From Turritopsis dohrnii (taxonomy: Eukaryota; Cnidaria; Hydrozoa; Anthoathecata; Oceaniidae), in assembly GCA_027922465.2 (NCBI GenBank), contig BQMF02000168.1, forward strand, positions 744,001 to 808,000: a DNA stretch of 64,000 nucleotides, in the 5' to 3' direction. Shown one piece after another: positions 23,996 through 35,666 of the stretch (its first letter is position 1; the number at the start of each line of letters is the position of its first letter). The translations under genes were made by a program, and so were the position numbers. The notes beneath the pieces were generated by a model that saw only the letters and a program-made list of their open reading frames with translations, had not been told where the DNA came from and made no database searches.

Positions 23996-26900
23996 ATGGA
24001 AAGAATTGAGGATCGAAGAAAGCTGGAATGTGTTGATACAGGATGCATTCCTCTCACATCAGTGGCGAAAGTGAACAGTGAACAAGAGAAAAAGATCTGG
24101 TACCTTGGAGAAACAGTGAAAAAGGTAAAACTGAAAACAGTCAACTTGCAACGTATATAAAAAGTTGTTGTACACGTGACTGTGGATACACGGGCTTTTT
24201 TTATAAGAACAGTTTTATAAAAACACGAGCCTCAGATTTGACCGAAAAATAAAAACAAAATAAGAACAACCTGAGACTCAAACCATTGTTCTAAAAAATA
24301 ATAACAGACTGAGCATTAATTTTCTTGTAAAATAAGAACAATTCTCTCACAAGCTACCGGTTTAGAAGTATATTGTTTTCACTTGTGATTGCTTCTTTTC
24401 TCACCTACAAAAAATGTGCTAAATGCTTCACGTACATCATTATAGGTTCATTTAACAGGGGTAAACAAGGACAGTATATTGTATAATGCATTGCTATTTC
24501 AAAAGAAAATAGGAGACCTAAGAAGATAGCATGGTCACATCTACCTGGAAAAACACACTTCAATAAATCAGTTCGTTTACAACAAATTACAAATTAATTC
24601 AAATGATGGAGACGTAGCAACAACACTTGTAGTAAAGTTGTTTCTAAAGAACTGTAGTTTTCATTTTACTGGAATTTCCATAAATAAGAACAAAGTGAGG
24701 ATGAAATATATGAAACTGTGGTCTTACAGCTTAGAATAAAATATGAGCACTTCAGGCTGAAAAAAGCTCATAAAATAAAACCAGCTTACCTCAGGTCAAA
24801 TTTACTGGTTCTTATAAAAAAATTCGTGTAATTCTTTTGAGATGTTTCTTTGGATTCCCTTATGTTGTTGTTCATTCAACGTGTGCTCAACAAGTTCGAT
24901 AGATAATTAACTAAAATTCTGTAAAGTGAGCAAGTATTTGTCTTCTTTTTTAGCTGTATGATTTAGATAACAATCCAGCACGAAAAAGTTTTCTAGATGA
25001 TTATTTTGCATTCATGAAAAGAAGAGGTATATTTATTTATTTGTTTCGTTGTTTATTTGTATATTTAAATCTATACCAAAGCTACTTAATAACATTACAT
25101 TTAGACATAGTCAACGAATGTTTGGGTTTTTACAAGTGCTTGGATGACTGACGTCACAATCTTTTAGAAACAAGCCTACCACCACACATCATGTGTGGTT
25201 TTGGAAGATACCTATTAACACTACAACTTTTTATGTTATAGGTTCTTCAGTTACAAAAGTGCCAGTCGTGGCCAAACTTCCTTTGGATTTATTTCGTTTA
25301 TTTTGTGTTGTTCAAGCTTTAGGAGGTTTTGCACAGGTATGAAATGTTTTGATTTGATTTCAACAATGACAGTACAGCTGATGTTAAAGACTTTCTCTGT
25401 TTTTTTTAAAGGTCGTAAAGAAACGAAGATGGAGCAGAGTCGTCCGAGAACTCGATTTACCATCTTCGATTACAAGTGCTGCCTTTACACTTCGAACACA
25501 GTAAGTGAGAATAATTTCTTAATGTTTTGAAATAAGTTGTTGTATAAATAAGATGTTTTATTTTATTTATTTCGCAAATGTTTACCCAGGATACCCTCTT
25601 CAGTTCCTTAAGGTACTGTTATCAATGAGGGTCCTGCGAAGGAGGTCCTAGAGCATTTGAAGCCCCCATTTGGGCTACGGAAGCTGTAATGACAGAAACC
25701 GCTCAACTAGATAACCATCCTGGACATCATTCCTACTCTCTTGCTGAGTGCTAAGCAGAGAGGATTGATTCACACTGTTTTAGTCGCTGGCATGACTCGG
25801 TCGGGGATTGAACCTGCGACCTCCCGAACAGGAAGCGAGCACTCTACCACAAGGCTACCAGTCGGTATAAATTACCGAAATTGAAATTACAGTAGCAATG
25901 GAATCCTATTCAGCCATGATTTCAAGATTTCTTACCATCCTAACTCAAGATTCATAAGACACATAAGAACAGCAAGTTTGAAAACAGACTATTTTCTTCA
26001 ACTACTCTGATTGAGCATGCGCGTCTGCTATTATGATTAAGCAAGTTCATAAAATTGAAAAATTATTTGTGTTTGCATTTTTTCGCAAGAGAGTATCAAA
26101 TCTATGATTGAAGGTCTGGTACTAGTTTCTAGGGATCTGAAAGTTTGCTAAAAAGTTTTAGCAAATAAATAAAAAAGAACTATACTCCTGGCTAAAATAT
26201 TTTGTGAAAAGGTAGGAACATGGATGCTTCAAAATGCAGTTATTAAAAAGCCTGTATAGCAACCTCTTACCCAGGCCTTTTTCATGTATTATGATATTTT
26301 TGCATTTGTTTGTTTGTTTTCGTTTTTTTTTTCTTTGTATCGTGCCAAATAACAAACATATCAAATGTGTAGGTAGTAATGCTTTTAAACGGTGTCGTGG
26401 GTCACATTACCGGATATCCGGATGGAAGACAAACATCACATACTGCTGTTGTAGATGCCCCTATGACACATCCAAAAATGAAGATGGGTATTCTAAGAAC
26501 AAAATAAAATTCTATTAAATCACTGACCAAAATCTTTTTAAGAATATCATGTCAATCCTTTTGAAAATATTGTTATTCGTGACGCTACTATCAAATAGCC
26601 AGTGACAGTTTGACCATGGATATTTGAAAAAATACGTCATGTCTGCCATGAATCAAATCGTCAATTGTAATGCCATTTACCAACAGCAATCAACAGACTA
26701 CTGAAAACATCGTATCGTATCGTATCGTGTATCGAGAAGTTAACAAGAGTTTCTTGCACTTCTGTTTTTTAAATGATTTCTTTTTTCCGATCATGGTATG
26801 CTTCATCTTACATATAGATATATGAGATTGCTTTATCCGTACGAATGCGAGAAAAAAGGTATTCCAGTCAACTTCATGTACAACAACAGATCACCTAACA

Positions 26901-27865
26901 AACACGGAAGTAACGACATGGAATTTCATCGATACCAAAATGGCGATTCGCATCCCTGTATTGGTTATAAACAACAAACAGAACAACCACTCTCACCACT
27001 CTCCGATGACGACATATGTTCGCAAGCAAAACACACCAGCATGATGGCGTCGGGAGAATTACAGCGACCGAAAAGTGAAGAGTTAGATAGGGAGAAAATA
27101 AACGAGAGCATAGAACTGGTAAGCAGTATGTTTTATGATTTCCCTTATATTCTCCTAACATTTGTTTTTTGTTAGCCTTCCTTCCACTTAACAGTTTATC
27201 TTGTAAAGTTTCACAATGGTTTCTTGCAGCCTGATCGTCCCCGCTCGTTCGATCACTACAAAAAGTTAGGCATACTTTCTGGAAACAACTACATAAACGA
27301 AGAGTTGAACCGATGCATACGGTCACGAAAAAACAGCGTAGACAGGGACAAAAGTTATTTTAAAACATCGAGCGTAGATTTCGATCATGACGTAACAGAA
27401 AAATATTTCCCACATAAACAATATGTGTCAATGGACAATGATTATTATCCACGTGAAAAAAAGTCAATCAATCAATACGACAGAAAACATTATTCATATG
27501 ACAACACGTATTATGAACTACAAGGAAGAAACTCGTCACCAGGACTTCCTGAAAATGCACGTTTTCATCCTTACCATCATAATTTACCGAACGGAGATAT
27601 CATTGGTTACCATAACGATGCGATTTATCAACATTCGTCTGGTAAACAACATGAGAGCCAAGATCATTTGAATGACAAACGTGATTTTTTTCACAATATG
27701 AATTCTTCATACCGACAACCGTTCAAGTATACCAGGTTGTCAACTAACCCATCTGAAATGAAAATCACGATCGAAGAGAGAACAGAAACTGCTATGGCCT
27801 TGTCTGTGGTTGTAAACGGGATATGCTATACAGGAACATTATTATCCACTTCTCCAAGACTTTAA
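23996..27865 (+). CDS. ARID3: ARID3/dead ringer-like DNA-binding transcription factor
   Basis: AT-rich-interaction-domain protein acting in the nucleus. Exons: 23996-24124, 24954-25026, 25242-25336, 25412-25500, 26818-27118, 27230-27865; all junctions are GT/AG and in phase, giving about 440 residues. The ARID spans exons 1-5: LYDLDNNPARKSFLDD, FMKRRG, PLDLF, GGFAQV, W, then LPSSITSAAFTLRTQ and YMRLLYPYECEKK, the last two diagnostic of the ARID3 subgroup. The C-terminus has the beta part of the REKLES domain (SVVVNGICYTGTLL), used for dimerisation and nuclear traffic in ARID3 proteins. The N-terminus is short compared with vertebrate ARID3A; the ATG at 23996 could be preceded by an upstream exon, since an AG lies at 23989-23990. 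The middle, rich in Tyr, His, Asn and Ser, is unlike known members. Orthology is confident; paralogue assignment is not. Confidence 0.9.
24189..24828. mobile_element. 640-bp MITE with CACG...TTTTTTTATAAGAAC termini
   Basis: Inverted ends contain TTTTTTTATAAGAAC and are bounded by TA. The interior repeats AATAAGAAC and AGGCTGAAAA-type blocks in both orientations. A second, shorter copy lies at 62701-62918. It sits in intron 1 of the ARID3-like gene. Confidence 0.83.
25570..25866 (-). mobile_element. tRNA-derived SINE
   Basis: On the minus strand the head reads like a tRNA: TGGTAGAGTGCTCGC near the A box and a perfect B box, GGTTCAATCCC, about 35 bases later. A non-tRNA body of some 200 bases and an AT-rich tail (TTTATTT units on the plus strand near 25560) follow. 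The head lacks a convincing cloverleaf 3' half, so it is a retroposon and not a tRNA gene. It lies in intron 4 of the ARID3-like gene, antisense to it. Confidence 0.83.
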
Positions 27866-28636
27866 TAGTCCACAGCTTTTATTCACGATTAACTTTCGAA
27901 GTTAATCTTTCTTCAGTTTATATGTAATTCATTTTTGTAGTAAAAAATGACCGAACCTGTTCTTTTTATTGTTATCATTATTATTAAGGGATACAGGATA
28001 AAATGTTTCAGTTGATAAAATGTACAATATTTGGAATATTTACATAGTACTGTTGCCCATAGGTACTTGTTCTGAGTAAATAGAAATTAAATTTGACACA
28101 AGTAATGTTAAAATTGCGTAAGGTAAGAATAAGAAAAGCAGAATTCAAAGATCAGAAAATACAAATTTACTCAAGATTTGAAAAAACACAAGAAATGTTG
28201 GTAAAATGAAAAAAGTATCAAAACATCAGTCTATATAAACATCAAAAATATAACAGTTACAACAGTTAAAATTGTCAACAATAATGATATTCAAAAATTC
28301 TCGTTTAAATATATCTAACTCATTAAAATCTTTTACAGAAGCAAAATTAAAACTCGGTTTTGAAGTTTCCAGTTCTGTTGACGGGAGCTTTAAAGATCGC
28401 TTGTTATTTCATGCTCCTTTTATATAACTCAAAACATCGAAGTAGTTCTCAAACACCTCATGTTAGATTTCTTTCTTCAAACCAAGAAACAAATTTTCTT
28501 GCAACACAACGTTAACATGAGTGACGTCATTTGCTTCATCACGCTTCAATGAATCGAGTTTTGCAAATCCTTGTTCTTTAGTGAGCTCCCTCCTTGTGAG
28601 TTTGGAAGTGTCATTGTGTCTTTAAACATCAGCAAC

Positions 28637-31600
28637 ATGGCGAACGTAGCGGACGTAAAATGTGTTATTAATGTTCCTGAAAAAGAAGATTCTGATATTT
28701 CCCGTGATTCTGAAAGTATTTTGATAAGTGGAACTCATATTCATCATAGTTAATAGAAACACATTATAAGTATTTCTATTAACTGTGTATTCACATATAG
28801 CTAGACGAAAATTTGGAATTGGATTTAAAATCTTGTCAGAATGAAGGCATACCGGTAAAAATAGATTTGGACCACCACAAATTCCATAGATTTTTACAGG
28901 ATATCATACTAGAAGTGAGGAACAAAAAATGTTAGTCCAAAATTATTGATTTATTTCTTATCGATGACCAGCTCAACCTTTCACGAAGTTCCTGAAGAGC
29001 CAATTCACTGAACTTACAGGATTCTTAGATGTTTTGATAGATTGTATAAGAAACAAGCAATGTTGCGTGACAAGCAAGAATGCTGTTATCCCCCACTGTA
29101 ATTTTTGCCCCACTTGGTAATTTTTAGTTGCACCACTTTGTAATTACTTCCTGCCTCACTAATTTCCTGTCCTTTTTACTTCCTAAATAATATGTTAAAC
29201 AGGTTAAGGTGAGCCAACAATTTTATAACAAAAAGAATGACGAGAAGTTTCATTTTTTATTTTTATTTTTATGTGGATATTTCGCCTACCCAATAGTAGG
29301 CATTCTCAACACATTATGTTAAAGATATTTTACAAGTTTATAAAGGGGAAGCAGGTGTTAACCTTATAAAACGATATCGAAACTGCCTGAAGCATTACTT
29401 GCCATCAAATGTAAGACCACGAATTGCATACCGGTGTCACAGTAAATTTTAACTCCCCTAAATAATGACTCCCCAGTCATAATAAACTAGTTTATAGTCA
29501 CTCCCCCATCAAAATAAACTAGTTAATTATAACTCTCCAGTTAATATAAACTAGTAAATTATGACTCCCTCGAGTTAACATTTCCTAGGAAATCCTGACT
29601 CCCCTGGTTTAAAATGACTCCCCTCTAAATCTTGCTTAAAAACTTTTAAAATTCATATGGCCATTTCTTGGACATTAACACTTAAAATTTAAATTTTGTC
29701 TATTCATTCGTTCGCCAAATACCTTATTCTCAACTTCAGTTGAGCTAGAATCTGAGAATGCCTGTGTGTCTGTCAGTCTGTGTATCTGTCCATAAAACTT
29801 TGGGGCAGCCTGAAAAATGGTCGGATTTGGCTGAAATTTTGCACACTGGTTCTTTGGGTGAATATCTGGGGGTGTTTTTTCATTTTTAAAAATTTTGATT
29901 TTTTGTGCTTGGGACGGGGGTTTTGCACCAAAACGAGGCTAAAACTTTGGGGCAGCCTGGAGACTTCAAAAAAGGTCGGATTTGACTGAACTTTGGTATA
30001 TTTGAACAACTACAATTGGGTCTTCAAAAAGTTAAAGATATGCACTGCAATGACTTCTTTTGATGGGTGGGGGGTCAGGATTAACTAGTTTATTTTGAAT
30101 CCCTGACATTTTCAATCCGAAATAATGGGGAGTCATTATTTACTAAGGGAGTCATTATTTCCTAGGAAATTTCTACTCTAGGGGAGTCATTATTTCCTAG
30201 TTTATTTTAACTGGGGGAGTCAATTTTCCCAGGGAGTTAAAATAATCTGCTACACCGGAGTACCAAAATCGGATCAAGTTTCAGTCTCAAAGACAAGACA
30301 GAAAAAGACTCACAAACACGATATAGTTTACCAGTACAGTTGTCCTAACAGTGACGCGACATACATTGGTGGAACATCACGACGCCTTTCTGCGAGAGTC
30401 AAAGACCACAATGGGCGTGATAAAAACTCCCATGTATTTAAACACCACATTGAGACTCAACACGACGCTGCTGTTATCGAAAATTTTGAAGTTATTCACA
30501 GTAACCTTAGTGCATACAAGCAACGACAAGTTGCAGAGGCGTTATTAATCAAAGAGAACAAACCAACGTTAAATAAGCAAGAACTGTCTGTTCCTTTGAA
30601 ATTATTTTCATAGCCAATATTTCTTTAATAGGGGAGGAACATGGTTCCGAGCGGCTATCATTACCCTGGCCTTAGAGAAAGTGTCTCTATGGTCTTGTCG
30701 CTTTATGTTCTTTGTGTGTGATGTAATTGTTCGACGTAACAATGTTTTGTTGTCTTGTATTACGTAGCTCGTATTGTCTAACGTATTTGTGCCTGTATTA
30801 GCTAGTTTAGAATTTAAATGCGAAAATGTAATTAACTTTGTAAAAATATTTTATACACTTTAGTCTTTCTGTTTTGCCTGTTATATTGTTTTCTTAATGT
30901 TTTTGGTATTGTGTTGTTAATTGCTACTTACATTTTTCTTTTTACAAACGCTTATATGTCAAAACTTGTAAAATATCTTTAACATATGTGTTGAGAATTG
31001 TAGTAGAAAATATTGACCCCTTAGAATATTATTAATATTATGACTAAACCTAACCCTGACCCTAACCCTGACCCTAACCCTAACAATAACAAAGAAAACC
31101 TAACAAGTGATAAGCGTAAACCACGGGAGTGTGAGGGGAGAGGTGAAAATATTCTAAGGGGTCAATATTTTCTACCACAGAATGCCTACTAGTGGCTAGG
31201 CGAAATATCCACATAAAAATAAAAATAAAAAATGAAACTTCTCGTGATTCTTTTTGTTATAAATAATATGTATTTTACCAAAACTTTATTTGTAAGAATT
31301 ATCAAATAACGTCAGTAAACTGGGCAATTTGGGCCAAATTTGGACCAATTTTTGAAAGTTCTCCAAATTTCACAAAAATTTGCACAAAGAACAATGGGAA
31401 GGTGCTGATTTCGTACTTGGAAGTGACTTTTCAGTTTCAACAAAATTGGACAATTTGGGCCAAATTTGGACCAATTTTTGAAAGTTCTCCAAATTTCACA
31501 AAAATTTGCACAAAGAACAATTGAAAGGCGCTGATTTCGAACTTGGATGTGATTTTTCGTTACTGTAATCATCACTTTCATACTAGTCTTAACGTCTTTC

Positions 31601-32652
31601 ACAATCTATGGGTATTGGTACCATGATACATTTCCATGTAGAAGTTCTCATGGAAACATAACGAAACCTAAAAGAGCCGTAAAAAATCTAAGCAATAATT
31701 CCAGTAGAGATGAAAGATGTTGAAGAATTTAATACCTTAAAGATGCTGCTATACGGTTTTTCATCATGTGGTACTTGTTACGAGTTCAAATAAGATTCTG
31801 CATGAGAAATCTCAAAGAACTATAGCTAAAACTGGGTAACTTATAGAACTTTTTAACCGAAGATGAGAACTGTCGGAAAAACGAGAACTGTCGGAAAAAC
31901 GAGAACTGTTGGAAAAATCCCACGAAAACTGCGAGACCTGGAAAAGTCTTCAAGTTTGTTTTGATGCGCATATAGAAAGGTTGTACTGTGATTTTGAATG
32001 ATTTTGATAATTCTTTGTTTTTGTTGTTGCGTAAACTTCGCATCTGGAGCTTACATACATGCAATATATTGATAATTAGCAAGATAATTGTGATTTTATT
32101 ACCGCACAAAACATTACGGTCACCTTCAGTATGTTCATCTTACCTTGCATAAAAATGAAGCCGATGACAGCTATAAATTGATAATTAGCGAGATAATTGC
32201 GTTTTTCCTACTGCACATGCGCTCAAGAATATCAAAATGTTGCCATCACATTGTAAACTAATGAAGCCGACAAATTGATAATTAGTGAGTCAATTAAGTT
32301 TCTTCTTACTCAATGAGCATGCGCAAGAAAATGGGATACTCTAAAGAGTCATTTCCCGTATAGACACTTGGAAAAAAAACCAGGTAAAATAGGATCACAA
32401 ATCACAAAGTGGGGCAGGTAGTAATTACAAAGTGGTGCAGCTTAAAAATTACAAAGTGGGGCAAAATAATTACAAAGTGGGGCATAACAAATGCTCTTCA
32501 TCACGTCAGTCAAATTAAAACTTTTGAAAATCTAGGACGTTGTTACATTCCCTGAGGTTAAAGAAGCTGATTTATCTAATGACATACAGTGTGCTTCAAA
32601 AAATTGGATTCAAAAAATATTATCACAGTTTTTGAAAGGAATATCCAATTAA
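28637..32652 (+). CDS. Small three-exon gene, function unknown
   Basis: Exons 28637-28715, 28805-28914 and 32536-32652 join in phase to a 101-residue protein ending in TAA. The start has good context (AACATGGCG). The donor of exon 2 (GAA|GTGAGG) and the acceptor of exon 3 (AAAATCTAG) are clear; the exon 1 donor is weaker. The protein is acidic at the N-terminus (EKEDSDISRDSE), with a central IDLDHHKFHRFLQDIILE helix and a C-terminal NWIQKILSQFLKG helix. No signal peptide or membrane segment is visible. I do not recognise the family. The intact frame across an intron holding a 3.4 kb transposon stack argues for a functional gene. Alternative: a fortuitous join, but three in-phase exons with an amphipathic pattern make this less likely. 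Confidence 0.6.
29438..30254. mobile_element. 817-bp foldback element inside the Penelope-like coding region
   Basis: The ends are built from inverted copies of AACTCCC and AATGACTCCC blocks separated by CTAGTTTATTTT-type spacers. A near-perfect 7-base duplication (CCGGTGT at 29431, CCGGAGT at 30255) flanks it and splits the Penelope-like reading frame. Its core (29780-30010) holds a partly duplicated AACTTTGGGGCAGCCTG segment. Confidence 0.75.
30255..30613 (+). pseudogene. GIY-YIG endonuclease remnant of the Penelope-like element
   Basis: The main frame carries VYQYSCPNSDATYIGGTSRR, the GIY-YIG core with its conserved Cys, Tyr-Ile-Gly and Arg, then RVKDH and the C-terminal catalytic region ending ENKPTLNKQELS before TAG at 30613. 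The start of the domain (KIGSSFSLKDKT) is in another frame, so one frameshift lies near 30310. It cannot encode an intact polyprotein. Confidence 0.83.
30999..31178. mobile_element. 180-bp MITE with telomere-like core
   Basis: About 30-base terminal inverted repeats containing TAGAAAATATTGACCCC, flanked by a 5-base duplication AGAAT (30994-30998, 31179-31183). It interrupts the right arm of the Penelope-like element. The core (31035-31081) is a run of CCTAACCCTGA/CCCTAA units resembling telomeric repeats. Confidence 0.85.
31325..31575. repeat. Two tandem copies of a 126-bp unit
   Basis: CAATTTGGGCCAAATTTGG begins at 31325 and again at 31451, with the following ~100 bases nearly identical in each. 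The repeat lies inside the outer TIR element, to the right of the Penelope-like insertion. Confidence 0.85.
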
Positions 32653-32656
32653 TTTA

Positions 32657-32877
32657 TATAAATTTTATATCGATGGAATCCGTGTCTTTTGGTCTTTCTC
32701 ATGATGTATTTTTTGTAGGAAATTAGAAAAACTTTTGTCTTAATTGATCGTTAAGAATTTAATGAGTTTTCCAAACTTATTTTTTAGATTTTCTCTTCTT
32801 CTACTTTTCCATTTTCTGCAAAACATGCATCATGAGAAAGACGAAAAAATATGGATTCCATCGATATAAAATTTATA
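32657..32877. mobile_element. 221-bp MITE directly after the small gene's stop codon
   Basis: About 55-base inverted ends: TATAAATTTTATATCGATGG on the left and its reverse complement on the right, with TCTTTCTCATGATG shared further in. It begins four bases after the TAA at 32652, so it supplies most or all of the 3' untranslated region. Confidence 0.82.
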
Positions 32878-33399
32878 ACTAGCATGTAGCTTTAGCTAAA
32901 AATGCCCCGCGCTCAAGCTTCCAATTTTTACACACAGCAAGCTATCCATTAACAAAGAAAACTTTCCACCCAAACATTTTGCAAATTAAGGATTTTTATA
33001 AAAATAATTTTTGGTTGATTTGCGGCCTGATAAGTGGCATACTTTAAATATTTCGACAAAACCAGTCTTTTATGTATGGCAAAAGATACACAATATTTCA
33101 AATACAGATCGTGATCAAAGTATCGGTATGCAGTGAAGAAAGAGCGTGCCGAAAATCACATATTTAAGTGTAAATACTTAAGTTTTACAAGACAACGAAT
33201 AATTTAATGAGTAGTGTAACCTTGTGGCATAGTGTAGCGGTGGCTACACTAACTGGGAATATGCAAACCAAATAAATGTACTTACGCAGCTGAAAATCTG
33301 CATAAAAATTTGTTACTTTTTGTTATCTCTTAGGCCTAACTCACACTAAATGCTTATATACTTTTTAAAACGTGTAAATAAGGCTTAACAATTGTTTTT

Positions 33400-34130
33400 T
33401 TATTTATTTATTTACGATTACAGATTCGCAGGCCAAGCTTCGTCTCTAAGAATCGCTCTTGGTATTACTGACGCTCGTGATCGTAACGTAGGGGAAGATC
33501 TTTCCAGTAGCTATCTAGACGGTTTTTAAAAGCGTCGAGTGATCCAGCATGAGAAACCTCTTTCGGTAATTCATTCCACGTTTTGATTGAACGGAAATAA
33601 AAATATGCTGTACTCCCCCTCCTGTATCCATCTTTAGCAAAATTTCTCTCCAGTTGAAAGTCGTGTCTTCGTGACGTTATAGTGCGTGGACGGAATGCAT
33701 TGCATAGACTTGCTTTATCATAACTGTGATAGTGCTTATACAGTTCGATCATGTCACCACGGAGTCTTCGGAACGCTAACGTCGGCAACTGCAGTCGATG
33801 CAGTCTTTTCTCGTAGGTTAAGGTCTTTAAACCATCAACAGCTCTTGTTGCTCTACGTTGGACGCTTTCCACTTGATTGATAACTTTCCTGAGATATGGT
33901 GACCATACAGCTTGGCAGTACTCGAGATGCGGACGTACGAACGTAGTGAACAGCTTTTTGAAGAGGGCCTTCTCTAGAAATGAGAAACTTCTTCGTATTA
34001 AGCCCGAGATAGAGATTAGCCTTCTTGATTTTTGTGTTGATGTGCTCTTCAAACTTGAGCTTTGCATCTGCGTCGCAGTTGTGAACCAGGCATTAGGTCG
34101 CGTGTTTCTCGTGTTTACAAACTTGTAAGG
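33400..34130 (-). pseudogene. CR1-like LINE 3' fragment
   Basis: The minus frame gives the thumb and C-terminal region of a non-LTR reverse transcriptase: LIRRSFSFLEKALFKKLF, VRPHLEYCQAVWSPY, VQRRATRAV, and a final GRR-less variant ending WNELPKEVSHAGSLDAFKNR. A second frame upstream (EEHINTKIKKANLYLGL) shows a frameshift near 34010. The 3' end is a TAAA microsatellite at 33395-33415. The catalytic domain is absent, so it is a 5'-truncated copy. Confidence 0.87.
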
Positions 34131-34283
34131 ATTTGAAAAAAAACCGGAGGTGATAAATTTTGCAACTGCGAAGGTAATTAACACTTGATTAACACTATTA
34201 TGGGGTTCTTCAGCTTCGACTTCGCCATCACAATCATCATCATTTTCGTTGCCGACATCTTCTGTACCCAAAAATATCTGCAA

Positions 34284-35666
34284 TGATTTCCGCGTCAGTA
34301 TACCGTTTTTATTTTTTCTCAGCTGTTATCTCTTCCTCCATCCCCCACCCACCCCGTCAATAAGAAGAAAAAACTGAGTGCTTTGATAGTACGAAAACAT
34401 ATATCATTTACAATTTTAATCGACTTAACAAAAACACGCAAAACATGTAGCAAAAGATAGCAAAATCCGGCAATGAAAAAAGACTTATTTCGACCCCTGT
34501 CCTTTAAGCAGAGATATTATTTAAAGTGAGAATAGGTTGAACTCGAAAATTACCTAATTTTGAGGACGAACGAAAACTACAATAAGCTCATTTGAAGTGA
34601 CTAAAATCACCTTCGGAGAAATTCAGACTTTTTCTTGTCGTTCCCTGACGTTTAAAATATTTCCTGAAAAATTTCTCAAATATTCCCTACATGTACCGAC
34701 TTTTCCTGACTCATCGAAAAGGGCTCTTTTCATCCTGGCTTCCCTTGACTAACCCTTGACTAATCGAGTCAAGAATGATCTACAGACGATGCGGAGAAAG
34801 GTGCATGTGCAACACACGAAACACGAAAAAGGAAACGGTGAAAAACAATCTAGTTGAAATAACGGAAATTTATTTACACATATCACGGTGGCTTTGGCTA
34901 TGACCGAAAAGGAACGGAACCATAGCTTAGCAACAAACACGAGTGTATCTTCTGATTTGCGAAGATGAGGAATTGTAAATAAACAGATCATAGAAAACAA
35001 AAGTTTCTGAGAATGTTATCATCTCATGTTAAATGTCGTTACACCATGGTCATCGTAATCTTCTGATCGGAAGTTCGTAACTAATCTTGATACTTTCGTC
35101 AATTATTTTGGTACTTTCGACGAATTTCGTCGTTCCTCCCAATTTTTGAATTTCTTCAGTGCGTTTTCGATCATTTCAGATAAGTGATCGCTGAGCTGAG
35201 CAGAAGAACAGAAAACTAATAATTCAGTGAATTATTTTTCTGATTTAAAAAAGAAAATTCATCAAAAAAAGTATTTCTAATGACATGTTTGAAAGCTTTC
35301 ATGAGGAAGGTCACCAGTGACAGCCACGTCACTAGTAGAGGTTTTTACTTCGATTGAAGAATAAATAAATAAATAAATATATGTAAACATGTGGCTTCCA
35401 ACAGTCGCATCATGAAGTTGAATAATTGAATACCAAACATTTCTGTCTGCCTAAGCACCTTTTTCATTTCAATGCCCTTCTCGAAAATGTGATACCGCTA
35501 ACACAGCCATGCCATGCCAACACAGCCATGCCATGCCGAAATAAAAGTGTCCTAGAAATTCCATTCGACCCCACGGAATCGGAGTTCCTTCCAAAAAGAT
35601 CCAATATGCATTATAAATCAGGATTTCAGACGTTATAAACGAAGGAATTTTACTCATTCCTAATAC
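34284..35666. other. Interval without a gene between LINE fragment and GTF2H1
   Basis: No supported coding frame. A small tandem duplication (CACAGCCATGCCATGCC) is at 35502-35536. It lies downstream of the GTF2H1 stop codon and so includes its 3' untranslated region. Confidence 0.5.

Larger units (their letters stand above)
29196..31259 (+). mobile_element. 5'-truncated Penelope-like retroelement with inverted end repeats
   Basis: Inverted repeats of over 100 bases (29216-29337 against 30964-31259, the right arm interrupted by a MITE) bound the element, and a 12-base duplication TAAATAATATGT (29184-29195, 31260-31271) flanks it. The coding remnant just inside the left arm reads a CLKHYLPSNVRPRIAYR-like segment, typical of the linker before the GIY-YIG endonuclease of Penelope-like elements. 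The endonuclease follows after a foldback insertion. The reverse transcriptase is absent. Asymmetric or inverted end repeats are usual for this class. Confidence 0.8.
29084..32489. mobile_element. Outer TIR element with GCCCCACTTTGTAATT subrepeats
   Basis: The left end (29084-29170) and right end (32390-32489) are long inverted repeats composed of copies of CCCCACTTTGTAATT. They begin TGTTAT and are flanked by a 5-base duplication AATGC (29079-29083, 32490-32494). No transposase remains; the interior has been filled by a Penelope-like element and by tandem repeats. It lies wholly in intron 2 of the small gene. Confidence 0.8.

Noticed and set aside
25780..25866. Possible functional tRNA gene
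   Set aside because: A and B boxes are present, but the acceptor stem and 3' half do not pair; a non-tRNA body follows, so it is a SINE head.
26895..27326. 143-residue minus-strand frame
   Set aside because: Antisense shadow of ARID3-like coding exons.
31312..31602. 96-residue frame with repeated NFCEIWRTFKNWSKF
   Set aside because: Translation of the 126-bp tandem repeat; the repeat is seen in DNA and no gene signals surround it.
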